From contig JBIQIB010000109.1 of NCBI GenBank assembly GCA_044508265.1, positions 1 through 14,126 of the forward strand: DNA of 14,126 bases. Reading direction: 5' to 3'. The notes beneath the pieces were generated by a model. It worked only from the letters and a program-made list of their open reading frames with translations. It was not told the origin of the DNA and ran no database searches. This document shows, one piece after another, positions 7,410 through 14,126 of the stretch. This DNA is from JAEZDP01 sp044508265 (GTDB lineage Bacteria; Acidobacteriota; Vicinamibacteria; Vicinamibacterales; Vicinamibacteraceae). How positions within the stretch are numbered: position 1 is the stretch's first letter; the number at the start of each line of letters is the position of its first letter. The position numbers and the translations under genes were made by a program.

Positions 7410-7425
7410 TGGCACGCTGCGTGCA
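7410..7425 (+). promoter_or_regulatory. Sigma-54 (RpoN) promoter of the PEP-CTERM gene
   Basis: TGGCACG (7410-7416), four bases, then GTGCA (7421-7425). Against the consensus TGGCACG-N4-TTGCA, all seven -24 bases and four of five -12 bases match. The invariant GG (7411-7412) and GC (7423-7424) are exactly ten bases apart. The start of transcription is expected near 7436. PEP-CTERM genes are known to be under RpoN with the PrsK/PrsR two-component pair in other bacteria, which fits the gene behind this site. Confidence 0.75.
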
Positions 7426-7487
7426 TGCCAGACGGGTTGCTGCGGCTGAACTTCCGGCCCCGCTCACCTGTACGACGCACGATTCAT

Positions 7488-8453
7488 TTGACCAAGAAGA
7501 TTTTCTCCATCTCCATCCTGACGCTCGCCATCTCGACGGCCCCAAGCTGGGCCGACCCTCTTTTCCTCGCTGGAGGTTTCAACGTCTTCGTCCAGGGCGA
7601 CATGACCCTGAAGGCCGACGTCGGCGGCCGTGTCGCCGTCGGCGGCAACGCCACGTTCACGAGCTTCGCCATCGGCAGCGGTGACGGCGGTGCGAACGGC
7701 GCACCACTCACCAACGATCCCTCACGTCTCGACCTCATCGTCGGCGGCCATGCCAACCTGTCGAACGGCTCGGTGAACAAGGGCAGCGCCCACGCGGGCT
7801 CGGCCACGCAGTCGAGCGTCGGCTATCACACCGCCGGCGCCGGCATGCAACTGGGCCCGTCGCCGATCGACTTTGCCGCCGAGTTCGACGCGCTCGCTGA
7901 CTACTCTCAGGAACTGCTGGCCCTGACCGGCGACGGCATCAGTGAGCGGACGCCGTGGAACACGGTCACGCTCAGGGGCACCGACGCCACGCTGAACGTG
8001 TTCGACATCGACGCCAGCCTCCTGGCGAACATCACGTCGCTCGACATCTTCGTCCCGACGAGCTCCACCGTCCTCTTCAACGTCAGCGGAGAGAGCCTGC
8101 TCATGAAGTACATGGGCATTCAGGTCAACGGTGGACAGGACAACGCGATGTCGTCGCGCATGCTCTGGAACTTCCACGAGCTGATGTCGCTGGATCTGAA
8201 GGGGCTCGCGTGGCGCGGGTCCATCCTGGCGCCGCATGCCGACCTGATGCTCGACAGCGGCAACATCAACGGCCAGGTGATCGCGCGCAACGTGACCACC
8301 GGCTGGGGCGGCGAGTACCACAACTTCGGGTTCGACGGCGAACTGCCGTGGACCGGCGGCGACGTGCCGTCGGTGCCGGAGCCGGTGAGCCTCCTGCTGT
8401 TCGGCGTCGGCGCCACCGCGCTGGCGCTCCGGCTGCGGGCCACACGCCGGTAG
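7488..8453 (+). CDS. Choice-of-anchor A family protein with PEP-CTERM sorting signal
   Basis: 321 aa from a TTG start. The N-terminus MTKKIFSISI continues hydrophobic to PSWA (residue 22), a clear signal peptide with a cut before DPLF. Residues of about 28-285 match the choice-of-anchor A domain: FNVFVQGDMTLKADVGGRVAVG (31-52, quoted in part), LIVGGHANLSNGSV (83-96), LDIFVPTSSTVLFNVSG (185-201), MLWNFHELMSLDL (225-237) and AWRGSILAPHADL then GNINGQVIA (241-266). The tail is VPEP (296-299), a hydrophobic segment and ATRR, which is the tripartite PEP-CTERM signal. An exosortase elsewhere would remove the tail and release or attach the protein at the cell surface. The TTG was chosen because it gives a normal signal peptide and is downstream of the sigma-54 promoter; ATG 7425 and GTG 7284 lie in or before that promoter. 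No Shine-Dalgarno is visible, which weakens exact start placement. No exosortase is in the window. Confidence 0.88.
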   Translation: MTKKIFSISILTLAISTAPSWADPLFLAGGFNVFVQGDMTLKADVGGRVAVGGNATFTSFAIGSGDGGANGAPLTNDPSRLDLIVGGHANLSNGSVNKGSAHAGSATQSSVGYHTAGAGMQLGPSPIDFAAEFDALADYSQELLALTGDGISERTPWNTVTLRGTDATLNVFDIDASLLANITSLDIFVPTSSTVLFNVSGESLLMKYMGIQVNGGQDNAMSSRMLWNFHELMSLDLKGLAWRGSILAPHADLMLDSGNINGQVIARNVTTGWGGEYHNFGFDGELPWTGGDVPSVPEPVSLLLFGVGATALALRLRATRR

Positions 8454-8499
8454 CGCCGACCGCAGCGCGGCCGGCCCCCGCCACCTACTCTGTCTTCAC

Positions 8500-8530
8500 G
8501 GGGACGCAGGCGTCAGTCGCCGGCGTCCCC
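8500..8530. terminator. Strong hairpin between convergent genes, overlapping the CorC-like stop codon
   Basis: GGGGACGC (8500-8507) pairs with GCGTCCCC (8523-8530), and inside it GGCG (8509-8512) pairs with CGCC (8518-8521). A single A/G mismatch separates the two stems and the loop is five bases (TCAGT). The loop contains the stop codon of the minus-strand gene (8515-8513). On the plus strand it is followed by GCTTTCGTCTTC, a weak T-rich stretch. It probably ends the PEP-CTERM transcript 47 bases after its stop and may also act on the opposite strand. Confidence 0.65.
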
Positions 8531-9844
8531 GCTTTCGTCTTCGCTGCGTGCCGGCGTGTCCACCAGCGTGAGGAGCACGCGGTCCACGCGATTGCCGTCC
8601 ATGTCCACGACTTCGATCCGGATGCCGTCACGCTCGAAGACGTCGCCGGTCCTCGGCACGCGGCCCGCGACGTGCAGCACCAGCCCGCCCGCGGTGTTGT
8701 AGTACCGCCGTGCCTCCTCGACGAGCGGCGCCGGTCGCCCGAGCAGCCGTTCGAACGCGTCGAGGTCGAGTTCTCCGTCCACCAGCAGGCTGCCGTCCGC
8801 GCGCCTGACGGCCATCGGCTCGTCGTCGCTGCTGCCCGGCAGCTCACCGACGATCGCCGAGACGACGTCGGCCACGCTGACGAGGCCTTCCACCGCGCCG
8901 TACTCGTCGATGACGAGCGCGAGGCGCCGGCGCGTGCGCTTGAACTGCTCGAGCAGCGTCATCAGCGTCATCGTCTCGGGGACGAACAGCGGTTTCTCCG
9001 CCAGCGCACGCAGGTCCAGCGTGCGGCCGTCGAGCCGCTGCCCGAGCACGCGCGCCTGGCTCACGAAGCCTATGACGTGGTCCAGCCCGCCGTCGCACAG
9101 GGGCAGATGGCTCAGCGACGTGCTCCTGAGCCTGGCGAGCGTGGTGGCTTCGTCGTCGCGCAGGTCGAGGAACACGATGTCGGTGCGTGGGGTCTGCACG
9201 CTGGCGACGCGGCGCTCGTCGAGGTTGAGCACGTTGGTCACCATCTCGTGCTCCGCTGGCTCGAAGACGCCTGCCTCGGTGCCCTGGCGCAGGAGCAGCC
9301 GCATCTCCTCCATGGTGACGGCCGGCCGGGGCGCGTGACGCACGCGCAGCAGGCGCAGCACGGCGTCGGTCGATCGGCTCAGCACCCAGACCAGCGGCCT
9401 GGTGGCGCGCGCCAGCAGCGTCATCGGCGCGGCGATGACCGACGCGATGCGCTCGGGTTGGGTCAGGGCGAGACGCTTGGGCACGAGCTCGCCGACGATA
9501 AGTGACACATAGGTCAATCCCGCGACCATCAGGACCAGAGCCAGTACGTCGGCGTGCGGGGCCAGGACGGGCACCTGCAGGAGCGCTTCACGCAGGTGGC
9601 CAGCGACAGCGGCTTCGCCGAGCGCACCGCTCAGGATCCCGATGGACGTGATGCCTACCTGCACACTCGAGAGGAAGCGCGTCGGCTCGGACGCAAGCGC
9701 CAGCGCCTGTCGCGCTCCCTTGTTGCCGCCGTCGGCCAGCTGCGTGAGCCCTGCCCGGCGTGAGCTCACGACCGCGATCTCGGACATCGCCAGGGCGCCG
9801 TTGAGCAGGATGAGCAGCAGCAGCAGGACGAGTTCGATGCCCAT
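8513..9844 (-). CDS. CNNM / CBS-pair / CorC_HlyC transmembrane protein (hemolysin family, UPF0053)
   Basis: 443 aa integral inner-membrane protein of the CorB/YtfL/YugS type, often annotated as hemolysin. Relatives take part in Mg2+ or Co2+ transport or efflux. The N-terminal CNNM domain (about 1-190) has hydrophobic segments near 3-25, 58-78, 98-125 and 132-155, with SEIAVVSSRR (21-30) and GELVPKRLAL (118-127) as family marks. A CBS pair follows: NLDERRVASVQTPRTDI (207-223) opens the first CBS, and RLALVIDEYGAVEGLVS with VADVVSAIVGEL (307-335) forms the second. The C-terminal CorC_HlyC transporter-associated domain is about 350-430 (DGELDLDAFERLLG then YYNTAGGLVL). The usual MTPR at the start of the first CBS is QTPR here (Q217). 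The gene is convergent with the PEP-CTERM gene and divergent from the TonB receptor. Start ATG 9844 has no Shine-Dalgarno but has a -10-like TAGGAT six bases upstream. Confidence 0.92.
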   Translation of the reverse strand: MGIELVLLLLLILLNGALAMSEIAVVSSRRAGLTQLADGGNKGARQALALASEPTRFLSSVQVGITSIGILSGALGEAAVAGHLREALLQVPVLAPHADVLALVLMVAGLTYVSLIVGELVPKRLALTQPERIASVIAAPMTLLARATRPLVWVLSRSTDAVLRLLRVRHAPRPAVTMEEMRLLLRQGTEAGVFEPAEHEMVTNVLNLDERRVASVQTPRTDIVFLDLRDDEATTLARLRSTSLSHLPLCDGGLDHVIGFVSQARVLGQRLDGRTLDLRALAEKPLFVPETMTLMTLLEQFKRTRRRLALVIDEYGAVEGLVSVADVVSAIVGELPGSSDDEPMAVRRADGSLLVDGELDLDAFERLLGRPAPLVEEARRYYNTAGGLVLHVAGRVPRTGDVFERDGIRIEVVDMDGNRVDRVLLTLVDTPARSEDESGDAGD

Positions 9845-9850
9845 CGCGGC

Positions 9851-9856
9851 ATCCTA
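9851..9856 (-). promoter_or_regulatory. Candidate -10 element for a leaderless CorC-like transcript
   Basis: On the minus strand this reads TAGGAT (four of six matches to TATAAT), then six bases, then the ATG at 9844. The spacing is the same as at rapA, and there is no Shine-Dalgarno. No good -35 is seen. Confidence 0.3.
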
Positions 9857-9884
9857 TGCGACTTCGTACCCGCCGGGACGGTCA

Positions 9885-9899
9885 CGACCCTGCGGGTCG
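9885..9899. promoter_or_regulatory. 15-base palindrome in the divergent CorC-like / TonB receptor intergenic region
   Basis: CGACCC (9885-9890) and GGGTCG (9894-9899) are perfect inverted arms around TGC. It lies just before the proposed -35 of the receptor promoter and upstream of the divergent gene, a position suited to an operator. A short stem-loop is the alternative reading. Confidence 0.3.
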
Positions 9900-9902
9900 C
9901 CG

Positions 9903-9932
9903 TTGCCGGACTCCCCCGCCCGAGCGTAGTAT
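9903..9932 (+). promoter_or_regulatory. Candidate sigma-70-type promoter of the TonB receptor gene
   Basis: TTGCCG (9903-9908) and TAGTAT (9927-9932), each four of six to consensus, are separated by 18 bases. Transcription would start near 9939, leaving a leader of about 90 bases. That leader can fold CTCGG (9968-9972) with CCGAG (9978-9982). Confidence 0.35.
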
Positions 9933-10017
9933 CTGCAGCACTCGACACGCGCAGGTTCCATCGCGCGCTCGGTACGTCCGAGGATCGCGTCGTCGGCATG
10001 TCCGAAGTTCACAGTCT

Positions 10018-10026
10018 GGGGAGGAG
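10018..10026 (+). promoter_or_regulatory. Shine-Dalgarno deciding the TonB receptor start
   Basis: GGGGAGGAG, with GGAGG ending six bases before the GTG at 10031. An in-frame ATG lies at 9998, but it precedes this site and has no comparable one of its own, so GTG 10031 is preferred. Confidence 0.8.
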
Positions 10027-10030
10027 ATCT

Positions 10031-13000
10031 GTGGCAACTCACCTGCGTTCTGCATCCTGTCCCGGCCGCGTCAGGCGGTCGGGCATTCTGCTCATTGCGA
10101 TCTGCCTCATCGTCACCGGCCTGCTGGCTGCGGCCCCCGCGGCCCTGGCGCAGTCGACGCTGGGCACCATCCGCGGCACCGTGAATGACGCCCAGGGTGG
10201 CGTCATCCCCGGGGCGACAGTCACGGCGACCGACGAGGACACGGGCGTCACCCGTGAAACCGTGAGCGACGGCGAGGGGCTCTACGAGCTGTCGAACCTG
10301 CGGCCGGGCACCTATTCCGTCGACGTCACGCTCTCGGGCTTCAAGGCCGCCCGGAGGACCGGCATCGTCCTGCGTGCGGCCTCCGTCGCGCGTGTCGACG
10401 TCCAGCTGGAGGTCGGCGAGCTGCAGGACGTCATCACCGTCACCGCGGAGGGCCAGAACATCACGGTGGAGAGTCAGGCGATCGCCCGCGGGCTGGACGC
10501 GCAGCAGCTGCGCGACCTGCCCCGCAACAGCCGCGACATCCAGGACTTCCTGACGCTCAACCCGAACGTCGTCGGTGGGTTCGACGCCATTCAGTTCCTC
10601 GGCGGCCGCACGTACGGCGCCTCCTACGTGCAGGATGGCCAGCCGTCATCAGCGGGCATCTTCGGCGAGCTCTCCAACGCGGCCCCCGGGCTGGACGCCA
10701 TCGCCGAGGTGCAGGTGCTGTCCAATTCCTACAGTGCCGAGTTCGGCGGCCTCGCCGGCGTCGTCGTCTCGACAAAGCGCGGCACCAACAGGTTCTCGGG
10801 CACGTCGTTCTACGACTTCAACTCGAACGAGCTGAACGCGCGCACCTATGCGCAGACGCTCAACGGCGTCGATCGCAATGATCCGAACTCCGACACGCAC
10901 GACCACCGGTTCGGTTTCAGCCTCGGTGGTCCCATCGTCAGCAACCGGACGTTCTTCTTCGGCAACTACGAAGGCAGCCGGCTCAAGGCGCTCGGTGGCG
11001 GCGCGCAGGCCATCGTGCCGACACAGGCGATGCGCAGCGGCGACTTCTCGGCCTCGAACTTCGTCATCGTCGATCCCGTGACCGGCGAGCCATTCCCGGG
11101 CAACAAGATCCCGGCCGATCGCATTTCCGCCGCGGCGCGCAACGTCATGTCCACCTTCTACCCGGAGCCGAACCAGGGCACGCTCGCCAACGGCTACGGG
11201 ACGTTCCGCCAGATCCTGCCGCTCGAGCGTACGCGCGACAGAGCGGACGGCCGCATCGACCACGAGCTCACCGACGACGACTCGATCTTCGCGCGCGTCA
11301 GCTGGCAGCGCCGCGATCCCGACGCGTTCACGTTCGAGAGCACGGGCGGCAACGGCGGCGGCGGCCTGACGAACCTCGGGATCCTCGAGCGCGAGTCGAA
11401 GGCCGTGACGCTGGCGAGCGGCTGGACGCGCATCTTCTCCGGCTCGATCGTCAACGAGTTCCGGACGGGTTACAGCACGGACGTCCGCAATCGCCGGAGC
11501 CAGTACGTGGCCGGCGAAGTCGGCAGCACGCTCGGCATCGAGGTGCCGGATCTGGCGCGCGGGGTGCCGGGCTTCCCGCAGTTCATCTTCGCCGGCGCGA
11601 ACCGGCCGTCGGACATCCGCGACCAGCGCCAGAACACGTTCCGCGACCTCGACCAGTCGGCGTTCTCGATCAGCAACAACACCACGTGGGTCAAGGGCCG
11701 CCACTCGCTGCGGTTCGGCGGGAGCTACGCACGCAACTTCGCGACCGACGGCTACTCCACCGGCGCCAACGAGTCGAAGGGCCAGTACAACTTCAGCGGC
11801 TGGGCGACGGGCAACGCGTTTGCCGACTTCCTGCTCGGCCTGCCCAACACGGTGCGCGAGCAGCGCAACACGCGCGGCGACCGTCCGATGGACACCGTCT
11901 CGAACGACTGGGCGGTGTTCCTGCAGGACGACTTCAAGGTCAGCCAGAGCCTGACGCTGTTCCTGGGGCTGCGCTACGAAGTGGTCGGCGTGTTCGTCGA
12001 CCGCAACGACATCTTCGCGAACTTCGTCCTCGACGATGGCGGACACCACGTCGTGCCGAACGCGCAGATCGCGGGGCTGCTGCCGCCCGGTGCCCAGGCG
12101 CTGGGACGCACGCTGCTCGCCGACGACGTGGGCGTGGGCTCGGGCCTGATGCAGACCGACCGCAACAACTTCAGCCCGCGGCTCGGGTTCGCCTACCGGA
12201 TCGGCCGTGACGCGAAGACGGTGCTGCGCGGCGGCTTCGGCATCTTCCACCCGACCGGGGCGGCCCAGGGCGCGCGCGACATCATGTCGCGCAACCCGTT
12301 CCGCTACACGATCACGCGCAACCGCGCGACGCTGGAGAACGGGTTCACGACGGGCACGGTCAGCACGTCGCAGGGCTTCGGCAACCAGGGCCTCGACATC
12401 AACCTCGAAAGCCCCGACATCTACCAGTACAACCTCACCGTCGAGCGCGAGCTGCCCGGCGACCTTGGCCTCCGCGTCAGCTACATGGGCTCGACGATGC
12501 GTAAGCTGCTCGTGACGCGCGAGGCCAACAGCGTGCCGGCGAGCGCGGTGCCGCTCGGCGACATCTACGAGGACCCCGAGGCCCAGGCGCGCCTGCCCTA
12601 TCCGCTGTACGGGACGTTCCTCAACATGACCACCAACGCCGGCGAGGGACAGTTCAACGCGCTGCAGCTCGAGCTGAACCGCCGCTGGCGCCGGGGCTTC
12701 GCGGTCAACGCGGCCTACACGCTGGCCGGCTCCGACAGCAACGCCCCCGACAGCGGCAACAGCACGATCGGCGTGATCCAGTACGACCCGTACGACATCG
12801 AGAAGGACCGCGGGCCCGACCCGAACGTCGTCAAGCACCGCTTCGTGCTCAACAGCACGTGGGACATCCCGTTCGGCCACGAGCGGCGGTACGGCGCCTC
12901 CATGCCGGCGTGGGCCGACGCCGTCGTCGGCGGCTGGACCGTCTCCACGATCGTCCAGGCGCGGTCCGGGCCGAACCTCACGCCGTTCTTCGTGTGGGGC

Positions 13001-13471
13001 ACCGATCCCATCTACCCCGCCAACACGGGCGTGGGACTCGACGGCGTCGGGCAGTTCGGCGAGTCGTGGCGGCCGGATGTCGTCGGCGACCCGAACCCTG
13101 GCGGCTCGCGCGAGAAGTTCTTCGACGTGTCGGCCTACGCGTTGCCGGCCGACGGCACGCTCGGCAACGCGAAGAAGGGGAGCCTCAAGGGTCCGGGCAC
13201 GTGGATTGCCAACTTCGCGTTCTACAAGGACATCGTCCGGCGGCAGGGCATGCAGGTGGAGCTCACGGCGATGCTCGACAACGCCTTCAACCACCCGCAG
13301 TTCTTCGTCCCGGGGCTCGGGACAGGCGGCTTCGTCGACCTGACCGACTACCTGCTCAACGGCCTCGAGGACAACGGCACCACCGCGGTGCTGGGCGCCG
13401 ACACAGTCGGTAACGCCGAAGGCTTTGCGGCGGGTCGCGTGATCAGGGTCGGGCTGCGGCTCCGGTTCTGA
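10031..13471 (+). CDS. Oar-like TonB-dependent receptor with N-terminal carboxypeptidase-regulatory-like domain
   Basis: 1146 aa outer-membrane protein from GTG 10031. The signal peptide has a charged start (GRVRRSG, 12-18), a hydrophobic core (ILLIAICLIVTGLLAAA, 19-35) and a cut after ALA at residue 40. Residues 42-125 form a CarboxypepD_reg-like fold: LGTIRGTVNDAQGGVIPGA (44-62), then LYELSNLRPGTYSVDV (84-99). A plug domain follows at about 145-255, including LRDLPRNSRDIQDFL (160-174) and SAEFGGLAGVVVSTKRGTNR (235-254). The rest is a large beta-barrel ending RVGLRLRF with the terminal Phe expected for outer-membrane insertion. Such receptors are strongly expanded in Acidobacteriota; they import large ligands or, in Oar relatives, help surface adhesion and export. 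The ligand is not predictable. No TonB, ExbB or ExbD gene is nearby. Two hairpins behind the stop separate it from the phosphodiesterase gene. Confidence 0.93.
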   Translation: MATHLRSASCPGRVRRSGILLIAICLIVTGLLAAAPAALAQSTLGTIRGTVNDAQGGVIPGATVTATDEDTGVTRETVSDGEGLYELSNLRPGTYSVDVTLSGFKAARRTGIVLRAASVARVDVQLEVGELQDVITVTAEGQNITVESQAIARGLDAQQLRDLPRNSRDIQDFLTLNPNVVGGFDAIQFLGGRTYGASYVQDGQPSSAGIFGELSNAAPGLDAIAEVQVLSNSYSAEFGGLAGVVVSTKRGTNRFSGTSFYDFNSNELNARTYAQTLNGVDRNDPNSDTHDHRFGFSLGGPIVSNRTFFFGNYEGSRLKALGGGAQAIVPTQAMRSGDFSASNFVIVDPVTGEPFPGNKIPADRISAAARNVMSTFYPEPNQGTLANGYGTFRQILPLERTRDRADGRIDHELTDDDSIFARVSWQRRDPDAFTFESTGGNGGGGLTNLGILERESKAVTLASGWTRIFSGSIVNEFRTGYSTDVRNRRSQYVAGEVGSTLGIEVPDLARGVPGFPQFIFAGANRPSDIRDQRQNTFRDLDQSAFSISNNTTWVKGRHSLRFGGSYARNFATDGYSTGANESKGQYNFSGWATGNAFADFLLGLPNTVREQRNTRGDRPMDTVSNDWAVFLQDDFKVSQSLTLFLGLRYEVVGVFVDRNDIFANFVLDDGGHHVVPNAQIAGLLPPGAQALGRTLLADDVGVGSGLMQTDRNNFSPRLGFAYRIGRDAKTVLRGGFGIFHPTGAAQGARDIMSRNPFRYTITRNRATLENGFTTGTVSTSQGFGNQGLDINLESPDIYQYNLTVERELPGDLGLRVSYMGSTMRKLLVTREANSVPASAVPLGDIYEDPEAQARLPYPLYGTFLNMTTNAGEGQFNALQLELNRRWRRGFAVNAAYTLAGSDSNAPDSGNSTIGVIQYDPYDIEKDRGPDPNVVKHRFVLNSTWDIPFGHERRYGASMPAWADAVVGGWTVSTIVQARSGPNLTPFFVWGTDPIYPANTGVGLDGVGQFGESWRPDVVGDPNPGGSREKFFDVSAYALPADGTLGNAKKGSLKGPGTWIANFAFYKDIVRRQGMQVELTAMLDNAFNHPQFFVPGLGTGGFVDLTDYLLNGLEDNGTTAVLGADTVGNAEGFAAGRVIRVGLRLRF

Positions 13472-13482
13472 GACCACCAGCC

Positions 13483-13510
13483 TGAGGGCGGCTCGAGCGA
13501 GCCGTCCTCA
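13483..13510 (+). terminator. Long stem-loop after the TonB receptor gene
   Basis: TGAGG (13483-13487), a G, then CGGCTCG (13489-13495) pair with CGAGCCG (13498-13504), a T, and CCTCA (13506-13510). The stem is continuous with one G-U pair, and the apical C-G pair must open to make the loop. It begins 12 bases after the stop. No T-tract follows directly, but another hairpin with a T-rich tail lies 15 bases on. Confidence 0.6.
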
Positions 13511-13524
13511 CCTCCTCGCTGCCC

Positions 13525-13555
13525 CTGCTCGGAGCAGCACTTCCTTCTCTTCGTT
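13525..13555 (+). terminator. Second terminator: short hairpin with T-rich tail
   Basis: CTGCTC (13525-13530) and GAGCAG (13532-13537) are perfect arms; the loop is CGG once the closing pair opens. After CAC comes a T-rich pyrimidine stretch (13541-13555, nine T of fifteen). Together with the preceding stem-loop this looks like tandem termination of the receptor transcript, implying that the next gene has its own promoter. Confidence 0.55.
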
Positions 13556-13592
13556 GCGCACGAGTGCCGGCCAACGCAGAATGGTCGGCACC

Positions 13593-14126
13593 ATGCGCGT
13601 CATCTGGACCCTGCTTCTCGCCGCCGCGGCCGGGTGCGCCGCGACGCCGTCCGACACCGCCGACGTCAACGCCGAGCCGAACCGTCACCTGCTCATCGTC
13701 GTGGACGGCCTGCGCCCCGACTACGTCACCCCCGAACACATGCCGAATCTCACGGCGCTCGGGCAGCGCGGCGTGGTGTACACGCGGCATCATGCCGTGT
13801 ATCCCACCGTCACCCGTGTCAACGCCTCGTCGTTCTCGACGGGTGCGTACCCTGAACGCCACGGTCTCATGGGCAACAGCGTGTTCATGCCGCGTGTGGA
13901 TGCGACAGCCTTCCTGACGACGTCTGAGAGCGATGTGCTCGACCGCATCGCCGCCGTCGAAGGCAACCTGCTGACGGCGACGACGCTCGCAGAGGTGCTG
14001 CAGGCGCATGACCGGCGGATGCTCGTCGTGAGCTCCGGCTCGTCAGGATCGGCGCTGCTCAACAACCACACCATCGCCGGCGGTGCCGTGCTGCACCGCG
14101 CCGTCGTGCGGCCGGAGGAACTGCGC
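13593..14126 (+). CDS. Lipoprotein of the alkaline phosphatase / nucleotide pyrophosphatase-phosphodiesterase superfamily, 3' end cut by window
   Basis: 178 codons are visible and the frame is open at the right edge. The N-terminus MRVIWTLLLAAAAGC has a lipobox-like AAGC (Cys15), suggesting a lipid-anchored envelope enzyme. The first metal-binding Asp is in LLIVVDGLRPDYV (33-45, D38). The segment HAVYPTVTRVNASSFSTG (67-84) followed by AYPERHGLMGN (85-95) is the signature of type I phosphodiesterases. T74 aligns with the catalytic nucleophile and N77 with the conserved Asn. Later metal ligands are outside the window, so activity cannot be checked. The family hydrolyses phosphate mono- or diesters such as nucleotides; the substrate is unknown. 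An in-frame ATG at 13581 would add four residues; neither start has a clear Shine-Dalgarno. It may be periplasmic phosphate or nucleotide scavenging beside the receptor, which is inference. Confidence 0.88.
   Translation, partial: MRVIWTLLLAAAAGCAATPSDTADVNAEPNRHLLIVVDGLRPDYVTPEHMPNLTALGQRGVVYTRHHAVYPTVTRVNASSFSTGAYPERHGLMGNSVFMPRVDATAFLTTSESDVLDRIAAVEGNLLTATTLAEVLQAHDRRMLVVSSGSSGSALLNNHTIAGGAVLHRAVVRPEELR

Larger units (their letters stand above)
7174..7487 (+). other. 314-base regulatory intergenic region ahead of the PEP-CTERM gene
   Basis: No gene is supported here. The reading frame of the downstream gene stays open back to a GTG at 7284 (with GGAGG at 7266-7270), but those codons do not look like a protein N-terminus and cross the sigma-54 site. 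Contents: a weak stem-loop GAGGCCG/CGG..CCTC at 7236-7257 that could end the rapA transcript; a dyad TGGCGC (7298-7303) / GCGCCA (7322-7327); three GCAGAC repeats; a 10-bp inverted repeat (7303-7312 and 7396-7405); and the promoter at 7410-7425. The leader from the predicted start near 7436 to 7487 holds no obvious riboswitch. Confidence 0.6.

Noticed and set aside
7395..7450. Possible cyclic di-GMP riboswitch, because GACGGGTTGC resembles part of the GEMM core
   Set aside because: The other conserved GEMM-I segments are absent, and the stretch overlaps the sigma-54 promoter and its transcription start.
9998..10030. Extended TonB receptor start at ATG 9998
   Set aside because: The strong GGGGAGGAG lies between this ATG and the GTG at 10031, so it serves the latter.
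10649..13477. 942-codon minus-strand frame opposite the TonB receptor
   Set aside because: It has no signal or domain and a low-complexity Val/Arg/Ala-rich product. The plus strand is a complete receptor. Its length follows from GC-rich codon use.

Overview
This is a high-GC bacterial chromosome segment. It most resembles the Acidobacteriota, probably the Vicinamibacteria lineage; this is inferred from gene content and no marker gene is present. Supporting traits are an Oar-like TonB receptor with an N-terminal carboxypeptidase-regulatory domain, a DUF5916/CBM9 outer-membrane protein, a DUF1080 protein, a PQQ sugar dehydrogenase and a PEP-CTERM protein. Seven complete or nearly complete genes and one 3'-truncated gene fill the window. 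No tRNA, rRNA, insertion sequence or CRISPR array was seen.

Layout. (1) 1-4658, minus strand: a DUF5916 outer-membrane barrel gene, then after a 130-base gap holding two tandem stem-loops, a tight pair made of a PQQ-dependent sugar dehydrogenase lipoprotein and a Tat-exported double-DUF1080 protein whose last residues run off the left edge. All are envelope proteins linked to sugar binding or oxidation. (2) 4717-7173, plus strand: a RapA-like Swi2/Snf2 ATPase that recycles RNA polymerase, divergent from the barrel gene and apparently without a Shine-Dalgarno leader. (3) 7174-8453, plus strand: a 314-base regulatory region followed by a choice-of-anchor A protein with a PEP-CTERM sorting tail. 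The region holds a strong candidate sigma-54 promoter with phased repeats upstream. (4) 8513-9844, minus strand: a CNNM/CBS/CorC membrane protein convergent with (3), the two separated by a near-perfect hairpin that overlaps a stop codon. (5) 10031-13471, plus strand: the Oar-like TonB-dependent receptor with an ideal ribosome-binding site and two terminator-like hairpins behind it. (6) 13593 to the right edge, plus strand: a lipoprotein phosphodiesterase/alkaline-phosphatase superfamily enzyme, truncated by the window.

How they fit together. Most products act in the cell envelope: receptor, barrel, periplasmic sugar oxidation, surface-sorted protein, ion-transport-like membrane protein and phosphoesterase. 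RapA is the one clearly cytoplasmic housekeeping protein. The most informative non-coding signal is the GG-N10-GC promoter ahead of the PEP-CTERM gene. It places the translation start at a TTG codon and predicts control by RpoN and an enhancer-binding protein such as PrsR, encoded elsewhere. I saw no obviously novel multi-gene system; the main leads are regulatory.
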